The notes beneath the pieces were generated by a model, which saw only the letters and a program-made list of their open reading frames with translations, was not told the origin of the DNA and ran no database searches. The position numbers and the translations under genes are program-made. Positions 22,330-33,409 of a DNA stretch of 64,000 nt are shown here, in pieces. Every line of letters begins with the position of its first letter. The stretch's first letter is position 1. The DNA is from Orientallactaga sibirica (Eukaryota > Chordata > Mammalia > Rodentia > Dipodidae): NCBI GenBank assembly GCA_036365145.1, contig JAEOAD010000005.1:186001-250000 (forward strand), in the 5' to 3' direction.

Positions 22330-22461
22330 TTTGATTATTCAAGGTAGGATCTCACTCTAGCCCAGGCTGACCTGGAACTCACTATGGAGTCCCAGGCTAG
22401 CCTTGAACACACAGTGATCCTCCTATCTCTGCCTCCTGAGTGCTGGGATTAAAGGTGTGCG
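22330..22461 (-). mobile_element. B1-type SINE, truncated
   Basis: 'caaggtaggatctcactctagcccaggctgacctggaactc ... tgctgggattaaaggtgtgcgt'; ends before the usual GCCCGGC. Confidence 0.88.
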
Positions 22462-22883
22462 TATTTTTATCACTAGGTTTTGGTTCAGGAAGAAGTTGGT
22501 CTGAGGCCATAAGCATTTGGCAGAAGCTTTGCCCTGATATCTGTATTCCCAATCCTCCAAGCTTTATGTCTCCCAGGAGGTGTCAACTTTGTGAACCTTT
22601 GGCTTGTGGGTGGAGAAGAACCAGCTTGGAGGGGAAGAGAGGCTGGCTGAGGCCCCTTCATTTCCCTGGCTAGCCAGCTGGGTACCACATGAAGTGAGGC
22701 CTCCTGGGGGTCCGTAAATCTGTGGCACATCTGCTGTGGAGGGTGGGGGTGGCTAGGCTGCAAAGGAGAGGGCAAACAAAGCTTTCTCCTCTGAGGTCCC
22801 AGCATGCTTTCAGCAGGCTAGGCCCTTAAGCTAACAGAACTCACCATCTTTTGCACACACTTCATGAAGCCACATGAATTATT

Positions 22884-23372
22884 AAACGGGGTAGGGGTCC
22901 AGGGAGATGACACTGTGGGTAAAATGCTGGCCACTCAAACATGAGGACTTGAGTTCAGATCCCCAGGACCCATGTAAAAGTCAGGCATGACAGTACGTGC
23001 CTCTAATCTCAGCCTTGGGGAGGCACAGACAGGAAAATACCTGGGGCTTTCTGACTAGCTTAGACTAACTGAATTGGTGAGTTCTTGGTTCAGTGTAAGA
23101 CCCTTATCTCAAAAAATAAAGTGGTGCTGGGTGTGGTGGCACACAACTTTAATCCCAGCACTCAGGAAGTAGAGGTAGGAGAATCACTGTGAGTTCGAGA
23201 CCCGCCTGAGACTATGAAGTGAATTCCTGGGCCAAAGGAAGACTGTACCTCAAAAAAATCAAAAATAAAGTAAAATAAAATAAAGAGTGATTGAGGAAAA
23301 TGCATGATGTTGACCTCTGGCCTTCATATGCATGTGCACACATGTGAGCCTACATGTATACATACATGCAAA
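22884..23372 (+). mobile_element. Composite rodent SINE (B4/RSINE-type) interrupted by a B1
   Basis: The left part runs from 22884 to 23123 ('gaggacttgagttcagatccccaggacccatgtaaaagtcaggcatg'). The right part resumes at 23273 ('agagtgattgaggaaaatgcatgatgttgacctctggccttc'). A B1 separates them at an A-rich site. Confidence 0.65.
23124..23272 (+). mobile_element. B1-type SINE nested in a composite SINE
   Basis: 'ggtgctgggtgtggtggcacacaactttaatcccagcactc ... gttcgagacccgcctgagactatgaagtgaattcc', followed by an A-rich tail. It splits the host element. Confidence 0.9.
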
Positions 23373-23825
23373 TTTAAAAAAATGACCCCACAGTGACTAC
23401 TGATACCCCACTGAAGAGGGCCCTCAGAGGAATGGAGCTGGGGAAGAAGGGACATACAAGCATAAGTCAATGGAAATATGACCAATTTGCACTATTTTTA
23501 TATTTTATATATTAAAGTTCCCAATAAATTTAAATTTAAAATATTAACTTTATTAAATGGAGCAAGGATAGAGTTCTGCACTACCTGCCTTCTGCTCTGG
23601 TCTGGGGACAGCTAATGAATGCTTATGAAGAGACAATTGTGCCCAAAGCTATCTGCACACAGGAATCACTGAAAAGCACCAAACCGTATGGACACCCAGC
23701 TCTTCCTCACAGAGATTGTAATGTTCTTCATCTGTATTATGGTCCAGGCTTTGGAACATGTGAAAGGTCCTCAGTGATCCACATTTATGGGCAAACTTGG
23801 CAGCTCTCAAAGCAGACATAATGCA

Positions 23826-24078
23826 GGGCTGGAGAAATTGCTTAGTGGTTAAGGCATTTGCCTGCGAAGCCAAAGGATCCCGGTTCGATTCTCCAGGACC
23901 CATGTAAGCCAGATGCACAAGGGGCACATGCATCTGGAGTTCGTTTGCAGTGGCTAGAGGCCCTGGTGTGCCCACTCTCTCTCTCTCTCTTTCTCTGCCT
24001 CTCTTCTATCTCTCTGTCTGCTTGCAAAAAAAAAAAAGTAAAGAAGAGCAGAAAACAAAAAAAAAGTTTAAAAAAAAA
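23826..24078 (+). mobile_element. DIP-type SINE with 14-bp target-site duplication
   Basis: AGACATAATGCAGG flanks the element at 23814-23827 and 24081-24094. Box B reads GGTTCGATTCTCC. The tail is A-rich with GAAG insertions. Confidence 0.93.
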
Positions 24079-24218
24079 GTAGACATAATGCAGGTATGAT
24101 TGGGGGGAAGCAGAGAGTCAGTGAAGTGAAGCAGCTGCCTCAGGCTCTGGCAGCCGGGACAGAGCATGGGAGGGGGACTCACTGGCCATAGCTTTAACAA
24201 GTACTGGGCTGGTGAATT

Positions 24219-24433
24219 CTTTTTTTTTTTTTTTTTTTTTATGAGAGAGAGAGAGGGAGAGAATTGGTGCACCAGGGCCTCTAGCCACTGCAATCGAACT
24301 CCAGATGTGTGTGTGCCACCTTGTGCGCATGCATCACCTTGTGCATCCAGCTCACATGGGTCCTAGGGAGTCAAACCTGGGTCCTTAGGCTTTGAAGGAA
24401 AGCGCCTTAACTTCTAAGTCATCTCTCTGGGTT
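24219..24433 (-). mobile_element. DIP-type SINE
   Basis: A T run and then (GA)n, 'accagggcctctagccactgcaatcgaactccagatg', with extra 'tgtgtg' and 'cgcatgcatcaccttg' insertions. Near-identical flanks GGTGAATTCTT and GGTAAATTCTT. Confidence 0.88.
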
Positions 24434-24770
24434 GGTAAATTCTTAACAACTGGCTATCTAGGGAGAAAGGCCTTGGTTTATAGCAGCTGCTCATTTCCAT
24501 GCCGTAACCATGCTCATTTCAAGCTACCAACAGATGTTTCTTGATGCAAAGGTGGAAAGAGATGTGTACATGTGGCTGCAGAGTCAGTATAGTTGGCTTC
24601 ACCCCCTCCTGGCCACTGTATGGGTGAAGAGAGGGCCTATGGGTTAGAGGGAGAGACGGATAGAAATGCTCTGAATTTTTAGCTTCTTTTATAAACTTGT
24701 CACACTACAATGTTCTTGTTCAGTCTAGACTTACCCGGTTGAGTCCCCTTGGGCAGAAAAAACAGCCATG

Positions 24771-25005
24771 GGGGCTGGAGAGATGGCTTAGGGGTTAAGG
24801 GGCCTGCCTGCTAAGCCTAAGAACGCTGGTTCCAATCTCCAGGTCCCACGTTTAGCCAGATGCAAAGTGACACAAGGGCGCAATGCCACACTTGACCAAA
24901 AGGGGGCGCGCACATCTGGATTTCGTTCGCAGCAGCTGAGACACTGCTGGCGCGCCCATCTCTGTCTTCCTCTCTCTCTGTCTCTCTGTGTCCCTCTCCA
25001 AAAAA
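24771..25005 (+). mobile_element. DIP-type SINE, CTCF-like subfamily
   Basis: Close match to the 8675 copy: 'ggctggagagatggcttaggggttaagg', 'ggttccaatctccaggtcccacg', 'gaccaaaagggggcgcgcacatctgg'. The flanking repeat AAAAAACAGCCATGGG on both sides marks a recent insertion. Confidence 0.93.
24896..24909 (+). promoter_or_regulatory. CTCF-like motif in DIP SINE (weaker copy)
   Basis: CCAAAAGGGGGCGC differs from the other two copies by C-to-A at the fourth base, which weakens the match. Confidence 0.25.
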
Positions 25006-25730
25006 AAAAAACAGCCATGGGGACAAGTAGGATGTTCCAGGCTCACCCTAGGTCCTTACTGACCACATGGCCTTGGATCGGTCCTTCCCCATATGGGCCT
25101 CCAATTCCTTGTGTGGCCTGAAGGGGACTGGATTGTGGTTTCTGAAGCTGGTTTGGGACCTGCCACACCACAGCTCAACCCCAGCCAGCCATGATCATTA
25201 TTTATAGTCATGACTTCAATCTCTTTAGTGCTGCCATAATTGGTTCCTTGGCCCACGTATTTGTAAACCCAGCAAGGCAGAAATAGATGTGATGTGCAGG
25301 GACTTAGCTGAATTTGTGAGCAGGCTGGATTTTGTGGGTCCATGTTGAACAGGCTTGTCCCCAGGGGCCCTAAATACCAGATTCCACATGGTAATCCAGA
25401 GCTTGAAGGAGGCTTTGAATTCCCAAGCCCAGTCCTGTGATAGTGTAATGGGTATCACTGGGGCCCAGAAATGGAGGGATCATGGAAAGTGTGGCAGAGC
25501 CAGAACAAAGGCTCTTTGTGCTGTATGACAGGGCCTTTTTCTGGGCCCTCAGAGAACTCCAGTGACCGCTTGAGGTTCCAGAACCTGTCAGGTCCTCTCT
25601 TGGCCACTTCCCTGCTCTTGGATCGTGGGTAGAGACTCCTGTATCTGAGCTTCGTCTTCCTTCTCTGTTAACGAGAGGGGTAGTAAGTGCTGACCTCAAA
25701 ATAGCATCACGAGGCAAGAGCAAGATCCCA

Positions 25731-25777
25731 GTGGACACACACAGTGGACACAGTGGACACAGTGGACACAGTGGGCC
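25731..25777. repeat. 9-bp minisatellite (GTGGACACA)n
   Basis: Four units of GTGGACACA, the first separated from the next by an extra CACA, plus a partial fifth GTGG at the end. Confidence 0.9.
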
Positions 25778-26499
25778 AGTATGCACCCAGCACAGTCCAT
25801 GTTCTCATTCTTATTATGTCCTCAGGTGTCCTCTCACAAAGCAGTAATTGTAACGACGATAGCTGCATCTTATTTAGCACTTTTGCTAGCCATCTTATTT
25901 ATTCCTTCAAACAATTGTATAACATCATTATTGTTATTCTCAACAAATATGGCATCCCTCATCAAGTTCTCCCTCGATCCATCCTCTATGCTTTGGTTGT
26001 GACAAATCCAGATTCTTCTGCTGTATAAACCAGCCTGTGTTTATTACTCTTGGAAGCAAGTCAGAACTCTGCTGAAGAGAGGAAATGCTGTAAGCCCACT
26101 TCTCCTCATGTCCTCCTTGGACCCTTTTTCTCTTCAACTCTACAGTGTTGTTCAGGGTTCTGTTTGGGGTTCCCTTGCCAAATACCAGGGTGCTTTCTCC
26201 CATTCTCATGCAATACCTCTGCTGCCTAGAGTGCAGGTCCTCTCCTGTGTGCCTAAAAGTTCCTACTGTTTTTAAGCCTCAGCTTAGATGTCTCTGAGGT
26301 TAGGCGCTCCTCCTCCATGCCACCAAGGGCTGTGCCTGTTGGGGCAAGATGCAGCAAGCATTGAACTATATGTAGATGCCTGGCTACCAACTGTCCTCCA
26401 CCCTACCCAACCCCAAGTTTTGAGGTCAACGGCCATGTCTCTATTTTGTTGTTGTTATTTGAGAGAGAGAAAGAGAGAATGAGACTCTTGATTTTTTAA

Positions 26500-26721
26500 A
26501 AGATTTTTATTTATTTATTAGAGACAGAGAGAGACAGAGAGAGAGAGAGAGGGAGAGAGAAAGAGAAATAATGGGCACGCCAGGGTCTCTAGCCACTGCA
26601 AATGAACTCCAGATGCATGTGCCACCATGTGCATCTGGCTTATGTGGGACCTGGTGAATGGAACCTGGGTCGTTAGGCTTCACAGGCATGCGCCTTAACT
26701 GCTAAGCCATCTCTCCAGCCC
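26500..26721 (-). mobile_element. DIP-type SINE with 16-bp target-site duplication
   Basis: TCTTGATTTTTTAAAA occurs at 26486-26501 and 26727-26742. The element ends 'aactgctaagccatctctccagccc'. Confidence 0.92.
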
Positions 26722-26742
26722 CCACATCTTGATTTTTTAAAA

Positions 26743-26916
26743 AAAATATTTTTATTTATAAGAGAGAGAGAATGAGTGCACCAGGGCCTCTTGCTGCTGC
26801 AAATGAACTCCAGATGTATACACCACTTTGTGCATCTGGTTTTATGCATGTACGGGGAAATTGAACCAGGCTTTGCAAGCAAACACTTTTAACCACTGAG
26901 CCATTTCCCCAGCCCA
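26743..26916 (-). mobile_element. DIP-type SINE, older
   Basis: Starts 'atatttttatttataagagagagag', ends 'aaccactgagccatttccccagccc'. It lies directly behind the previous copy. Confidence 0.88.
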
Positions 26917-27119
26917 ATAATAAGAGTATTAGTATAAGAACCATACCTCCTATGAGTTTTCAGGGTGTGTGTTTCTGAGGACTTCTGCCATTTCTGTTGA
27001 TTTGATATTTTTTGTAACTGCATATGGGAATTTAATGCCTTTGTGAACTTGAAATACATATGCTACACAAAACCCAGCATGTGTAACCCCCCCCACCCTG
27101 GCCCTTCCCCTGTTTTAAC

Positions 27120-27350
27120 AGTACATAGTCCTCCCTGGCCCTCTTTCCTGCTTAATTATTTTTCCATTCCATTTAATTCCATCTGATATGCTTTTCATTT
27201 ATTTATTATCTGTCCACTCCAACAAACATGTGAGCTCCACGTGGGCAGGGTTTTTCTTCCTTTTGTTCACTGTGTACTGCCAGTGCTTAAAATAGTGAGG
27301 GCACATAACGGGCGTTTGGTGAATGTGTGCTGAGTGAAAGAATGAATAAA
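27120..27350 (+). mobile_element. L2-like LINE relic (3' end)
   Basis: 'catgtgagctccacgtgggcagggtttttcttccttttgttcactgtgtactgccagtgc ... gaatgaataaatgaatgac' resembles the L2 3' end. Confidence 0.65.
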
Positions 27351-28744
27351 TGAATGACAGAGTCTATACTCTGCAAAAAGGGCATCAGAGCTCCAGAGAG
27401 ATGAAGTGACTCATCCTAGGTTATCTTGCCATTGTAGGTTGAGCTGAGGTCTGACATAGCATTCACTTCTCCAGCGATGCCCCCACCCTTTCCAGTTCCC
27501 TCATGCCAGGATGGCTACCTGCTGCTCTGGGGTCCTCCAGTTTCTCTTTATGCCCACCCAATACTGGCCCATTCTTACCTGATGGAACAGATGGGAGGAG
27601 AGCAATATCCAGGAAGGAAGAGAAATGATAGCAGGCTGGGCCCTCAGATGTTGCTGCTGATGGCTGCTGGTGCAGAGAGGAAAGAGGCCAGGATTAGGAA
27701 GAAGGCTGGCAATGGGAGGTCACACTGTGTTTCTCTCTGGCACTAATGCCACCCACTGGAAGACACTGAAGACAGGAAGGAATCAGTACAGTTTCATCCC
27801 AGGCTGCTATTGCTCCACCAACTATACTGCCCAAGGCCTTTTTCAGCCAGGGACACAGGTTCAGGGAAAGGACATGACCTCCCCAAGAATGCACAGACAG
27901 GCAATCACAAAGGCCCAGCCAGTCTGGGTTTCGTGCTTTGGCGCCCCCACCTTGGTAACCATCCTCATCCCAGGAGAGAAGCAGGAGCATACTTTCAGCT
28001 CAGGTGCATGAGTATAACAGAGGCCTTCAGCTTCATGACAGGGAAAGCTCAGCTGTGGACAGGCTAGACACCACCCCTCACCCACCTTGAGGCTGAGTGC
28101 TGCCGGACACAGGTGGGCTGGGTAGATTCTGAGTTACATCTTTCTCCAGGGCAATTCCATTTCGATCATTAACGATGTAAGTCTTTAATCTCTTGGTGAC
28201 TTCATATTCAAGTGCTGAGTGGCTATAGTGTGCCAGGTGATATACCAGGCATTGGAAGGAGTGTCCCCCTTTCCCCTTCCATCCGTCCATCTCAACCTCC
28301 ATTCATTTATACTCTCATTCAATAACCCCTTCCACTGATGAGGAAGCGCAGCCTTGTGGGTGAGGGTGATGTTATCAGGACCTGAACCCTAATTCAGACA
28401 CTCACTGGCTGTGTGAGCTTGGCAAGCTGTGGAAACACAATTTCCTTATTTGTAGAATGGGGCTAATAATGCTACCTCCCTTCCAGGCTCATGAGGAAGA
28501 TCAAATGAGTGAAATGTCTGGAATAGCACCTGATGTCATAAACACTGTGTGACTATCAGCTACTGTCATCACTATTGCTTTATGTGCCTGGCACCATGCC
28601 ACAGGCTGAGGAAACCATTTTAAAATACTCCTCTCCCCAGTACCCTTGCATGCCAACCCTGTCTTCTGCTCTGGCCTCACTGTCCTCAGCCCCACCTCAC
28701 AGAGTTGGCCTTGCAGCAGTCTTCATTCAGTGCTATCCCTACAT

Positions 28745-28778
28745 GGTATCTTCAGCAGGACGGTATCTTCAGTAGGAC
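28745..28778. repeat. 17-bp tandem duplication
   Basis: GGTATCTTCAGCAGGAC followed directly by a copy with one change (T for C). Confidence 0.9.
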
Positions 28779-29253
28779 GGGTTCCAGCAATGAAAGTCTG
28801 TTACAATCACCATCGTTACCTCCCTATGCCATTCCATATGTGCTCAACCTCCGCCTCTCCAAGCCATGTGGTTTTCTAGACCCAACTCCAGCAATCCTGC
28901 CTTCTTGCTTCCACAGGGATTATTTCTCCTCAGAAGCCTTCCTTCATTCCCCTCAGCCAAGAACTATGAGCTCTGCCTTTGAGTGCATATTTCCCTTTGT
29001 TGGCAAATTTATTTCATTTTGTGAGCAATGGGGAGAATACTGTGGAATACTCTCTAGCAGAAGAGTCATACATTCAGAATTGCACTTTAGGAAGTGGATC
29101 AGATCCTATATAGTGTACAGACAAGAACAAACTATAGGAAGAGGGAAGTCAGGTAGGAAGAAGGGCCTTTAGGGGAATGAAAGTCCAGTCTTCCTGGGCT
29201 ATTTCTTCCCTCTTGGCCTATTTTTGCCTTCTACCATAGAATCAGATCCTGTG

Positions 29254-29350
29254 GGCCAGGTATGATATATTCCTGTAATCTTAGCACTCAGGGTAGGAGT
29301 GGGGCAGAGGCAGGAGGATATGAGTTGGAGAAAAAAAAAAAAAAAAAAAA
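29254..29350 (+). mobile_element. B1-type SINE fragment with A/GAAA tail
   Basis: 'gggccaggtatgatatattcctgtaatcttagcactcag ... gcaggaggatatgag', then poly-A that merges into (GAAG)/(GAAA) repeats to about 29402. Confidence 0.75.
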
Positions 29351-30622
29351 GAAGAAGAAGAAGAAAAGAAAGAAAGAAAGAAAGAAAAAGAAAGAAAGAA
29401 AGAGTGATCCTGTGATTTTTTTTAACATAACTTATTTGGGGAGTTGCCTGGGTGCTGGTCACATTTCTACTGATGCCCTGAAGCCTGGTACCCCTCATGC
29501 CCTTATGTGACTCTGAAGCTATACAATAGGCTCTTCTGGCCTCTACTCACTTCAGCTTGGGAAGAAGGTATTGACCCTAAATGCCAGGCCCAGTGGGCAT
29601 CCATACAGCCCAGAGATGGGCTGCTAGATGAAGCAGTGAGCCCATTGTTTTTCTAATATTTCCAATAACTCTGGGAAGCAGCCAAACCCTGGTTGGCAGT
29701 GAACTTGACTCTCAGACAGAAGAATTGCCCAGGGCTAAGCAGCCACCAGTAAGGGAGCCGGAATTAGAACCTGCATCTGACTCTAAGCCAACAAAGTCTT
29801 CTTCCTCCACCATGTAGGGAACAGCAGAAGGGACATGTGAGTGCCTAGGTCACAGCTATTCTACTAGACCACCTATTCAGTGGTTGGCAACAGGGGTCTG
29901 GGAAGTCTAGTCAGGTGCTGGGACTTTAGGATATCTGATACCCAGTTGGGTTCTGGGGTTACAGCTGTTTGGGTGTCTGGGATTAGTAAATGCCCTGCCA
30001 CATCTCTGAACTCCCTTTGGAGAAAAGCGGATTCTGTGGGCCCTTATCAGTCCTGCCTGCCAAGGCTCTTAGCCTGTGGCCAGATAGGGATGGGGTGTGG
30101 TCAGAAATGTAATTAGAGCCTGAGAGGACCCCTTATAAGTCTGCTAAGCCCACTGGGACCTCTTCTGCCCACACAGATGGACTGCCACGTGAGCTCAGCA
30201 TCTCTAGGGGCTGCAAAGTCCCTGGAGCTGGAGTCTATAGCTGCTGAAAGCAGGAGCCAAGAGCACTGATCCTGGAGCAGCATTGGTTCCCGTCCAGTTA
30301 CCCCCTCCCCCAAGAGACTCTGAACCCAGTATCTGACTTTCCAGTCTTCATCTTTAGACCACATTCTGTCACCACCTCACAGGAGAGTGCGTTAGGTAAA
30401 GGGCTTCAGCTCCACACTCAACTATTGCTATGATTCCCTATGGCTCTGGGGCCTTGTGGGTGTTCCAGGGCTCAGACCTGCTTAGAGACCTATCCTGGTC
30501 CCTGGTTGAGTTGGGAGTCCTCACTGTTTGGGAGGGAGCCTTCAATTGGAGCGCTCCTGCCAGCCCCTCCCTCTGGGCTTGGCAGCCTAAAGACAAAGCT
30601 GGCCAAAAATATTTGTGTGGGT

Positions 30623-30645
30623 GGCGGAAAGTTAACTTTTCCGCC
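30623..30645. promoter_or_regulatory. Near-palindrome GGCGGAAA-GTTAAC-TTTTCCGCC
   Basis: The 8-base arm GGCGGAAA is mirrored as TTTTCCGCC around GTTAAC, with one extra T. The arms resemble E2F (TTTCCGCC) and NFAT (GGAAA) half-sites. Surrounding sequence is non-repetitive. Confidence 0.35.
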
Positions 30646-31518
30646 TCTCTTCTTTCCTGGAAACCGTGGCCACCATCACATACAGCAAAACAGAAGCAAG
30701 GATGGAATGAGGTGAGGCCCCCATGAGGAGTTAGCGAGCCCTGCCCCCCACCAGGTACCCACTCCTGCCTCCTGCCATCTGGTTCTGTGGCATGGGGGGG
30801 GAGTCCCCTGAGTGCTGAGAATCATGGGACCTGCAATGCAAGAGTCCAGTGGCCTCTCCAGCACTGGCTACCTTGCTTCACATTGTGCCATTAGGGGTGC
30901 TGACTCTAGAGGCATCTGTCTAGGCTCACACAGCCATTAGATCTTTTCAGAAACTACTGGCCTTTTGTGAGATTCTAAGGTCTTTGAGACTGAATTGGCC
31001 AAAATCTGGCAGCTGCTGTGAGCGAGCAAGATCTTGGAGAGGAGTGAGGTCTTGGGGACACTCTTCCCCATTTTGTGGCCTTGTGGTGATGGTGAAAGAG
31101 TTAGGTGTGAATCCCAGATACTTGGTTCACCTAGCTGAGCCTCAGTTTCCTCTCTTCTGAGGTGGGATTGGAAAGCATCTGTTCACAGTGAGGCTATTGC
31201 CTAAGTGAACACCCAGGATGAAATGGATGTGCAGTCCTGAGAGCTCCCTTTTCCCAGGGCCTAAGGCTGCTTGTTTCTCCTGATTTCACTGCCACTTAGG
31301 CTGTTCTAACAGGTGTCTGGTTATCTCTCTGATTGGGACGTGTGTTTGCCTTTCCCCTGGTTTGCTCTGAGCTGCCTGAGGGCCTGGTAATGTGCTTATC
31401 TCATCAGCTGCCTATCAGTCTCTCTTGGCACAACCCTCACCCTAGCCTCCCTCTCCCCAGGCCAGTTCCTTGATACAGGCTGCTGAGGCCAGGGTGGCTG
31501 ATCATGGGCAGCCAGGGG

Positions 31519-31523
31519 TGCGT

Positions 31524-31564
<41 letters not shown>

Positions 31565-31577
31565 CACGCGTGTGTGT
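31519..31577. repeat. (GT)n microsatellite
   Basis: GT run with TATG and CGTGCACGCG interruptions. Confidence 0.95.
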
Positions 31578-32089
31578 CTGTATCTAGTCTTCAATGAGAT
31601 CCATTTATTCCAAGTTTTTTTCCAGTGTTTTTGACCATGGGCCCCATCCCAAGGGCTGCCTGCTTAACTCAGGGGGTCTTATTCACATCCACACTGTGTG
31701 TTCCCAAATGATCTCCAAGCCTTTGTCCCCAGTCTGGAACTCGTACCTGCTTTTCAGGGCCCCAAATACACACTGACCATTTCCCCTGGAAATCCAAAAA
31801 TTATAATTGCCTGTTTTCCTGTTCCAACAAGCACCTGCACCTTCCCATGTGATCCAGAACTCTGTGTTGCCTTAGCTAAGAACCGGCATGGTACCCCAGA
31901 CTCCTCCCCCTCTCCACACCCACTCTCCATCTGCCAAGCGCAGCCAGCTCTTCCGCCCAAGAATCATTTCCATCCGTCCCCTCCTTGTCAGCCCTTATAG
32001 GATCTTCCACCACCCTCCTGATCACCATCATTCCTAACATTTATAAATAATCATACTATTATTACTATTGCTCTCATTATCATTCACAG

Positions 32090-32230
32090 CTCTCCCCACC
32101 AAATTTTAAATGTTTCATGAGCTAGAGTACATAGCTTATTTATCCTCACTATATCTGCAGGATTTTTTTTTTATGGTATCTAAAATAGAATAGGGGCTTA
32201 AGAAAATTTTGTGGAATGAAAGAATAGCCT
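32090..32230 (+). mobile_element. L2-like LINE relic
   Basis: 'atgtttcatgagctagagtacatagcttatttatcctcactatatctgcagg ... tttgtggaatgaaagaat' follows the L2 3' end. Confidence 0.55.
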
Positions 32231-32299
32231 GCATGTGTTAAGTGATGGCTTCGAAACTGTGCTCATGGTCTGTACGCATTTTCTCTTAGAACTGTTACT

Positions 32300-32520
32300 G
32301 CAATTAAATTGGAATTGATCTCTTATCTGAAGTGCTTGAGACCAGAAGTGTTTTAGGTTTCAGACATTTTCAGATTGTGTAAAATTTGCATATGCATAAG
32401 GAGAGTATGTTGGGGATAGGACCCAAGTCTAAATCAAAATTAATTCATGTTTCATGCATATCTTAGACACAGCCTGAACGTTGTTTTTACACATTTTCAG
32501 TGTGCCTTTGTATTGACTGC
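32300..32520. mobile_element. Probable DNA-transposon (MER-type) relic
   Basis: 'tatctgaagtgcttgagaccagaagtgttttaggtttcagac ... aatttgcatatgcataaggaga ... tttcatgcatatcttagacacagcctgaa' resembles a known mammalian non-autonomous DNA element whose name I cannot give with confidence. Confidence 0.4.
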
Positions 32521-33054
32521 AACCTGTTCCAAGAGGTCAGGGGTGGGATGTGAAGTGGTGCTCAATCTGCATTACAGTATCCTTCTTACAGGTGGGGAGG
32601 TGGAGGTGCAGAGGCTGCCAGGCAAGCAGCAGAGCTGGACATGTAAGCATGCCATTGCACTGGCTCTCACAACATCTATAGGAAAACTGCAGTTCCCAGG
32701 CTCACATCCCCCTCCTCACCATTCTTGAGATTCCTGTGGTGTATGTACCTTTGGTGGGACTTGGGAGAATTCTTTCTAGGTGGTGCTCAGATAAGTATTT
32801 TTAAATAACTAGATATTTATTTAATGTGCATTAGAGGAAAAATGACTTGGCATGATATACTTGTGGTTTTCTTGCATTATTGCCCAAGATAAGTCTAAAG
32901 TAATAGAAGCTAAGTTGTTTAAAGCAGATTGAAGGGAAACAGTAAGTAAATAAGTATCAGGTAGGTCAAGGATATGGTGCAACTAGCATGTTGCTCAGGA
33001 AACATTTTCCTCTGGAGGTATGGGAACTGTACCCCAAACCCCAGCTAGTTCTCA

Positions 33055-33084
33055 GGTCTCAGGTCTCGGTTGAGACCTGAGACC
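33055..33084. repeat. Perfect 13-bp inverted repeat, 4-nt loop
   Basis: GGTCTCAGGTCTC (33055-33067), loop GGTT, then its exact reverse complement (33072-33084), 75 nt before the acceptor AG of the first coding exon. Confidence 0.95.
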
Positions 33085-33159
33085 AAGGGTGTCCAGATCT
33101 CAGCCATTTAGCCCAGAACACTCAGTGAGCTGTGTGGTGTACTGTGTTTTTTCTCTCAG

Positions 33160-33409
33160 TACAGATAGATCGCTCTGAAGGGGGCTCACATACCAGAGGT
33201 CAAGAAGTGTTGAAAAGGAGGTGTTGGGGGCTCACATCTTCACCCAACCCAGGAAGGACTTATTTTACTCCTCGGTTGGACCTCGACCCAAGCCTGTGAT
33301 TCAGCAGAGGACCTCAGGAGCTCCGTGAAGAGCAGCGACCAGCACTCACCCAGATCACCCACCCCACACCAGAAGGCTACTGCTCCTCATCTCCAAGGAA
33401 GGGACCATA
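33160..33409 (+). other. SYNPO: 5'UTR part of the first coding exon of SYNPO
   Basis: The segment lies between a strong acceptor (a T- and C-rich run ending CTCTCAG, AG at 33158-33159) and the initiator ATG at 33410. It contains no ATG in any frame, as expected of a leader, and an in-frame TGA at 33326-33328 closes the frame before the initiator. A weaker alternative acceptor, GATTCAG, has its AG at 33302-33303 and would shorten the leader to about 106 nt. The 5' boundary is therefore uncertain. Confidence 0.55.

Larger units (their letters stand above)
15320..33159 (+). other. SYNPO: Presumed first intron of SYNPO
   Basis: If the exon at 15203-15319 is real, this is a 17.8-kb intron. It contains DIP, B1 and composite SINEs (16249-17130, 22172-25012, 26500-26916, 29254-29350), a degenerate CA-rich block (19650-20066), a 9-bp minisatellite (25731-25777), a GT microsatellite (31519-31577), MIR and L2 relics and a probable DNA-transposon relic (32300-32520). 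Unique stretches at 15320-16230, 17131-19640, 20360-22130, 25022-26480, 27350-29250 and 29403-31500 show no recognisable exon. A 23-bp near-palindrome at 30623-30645 stands out as a possible conserved non-coding element. Confidence 0.5.
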
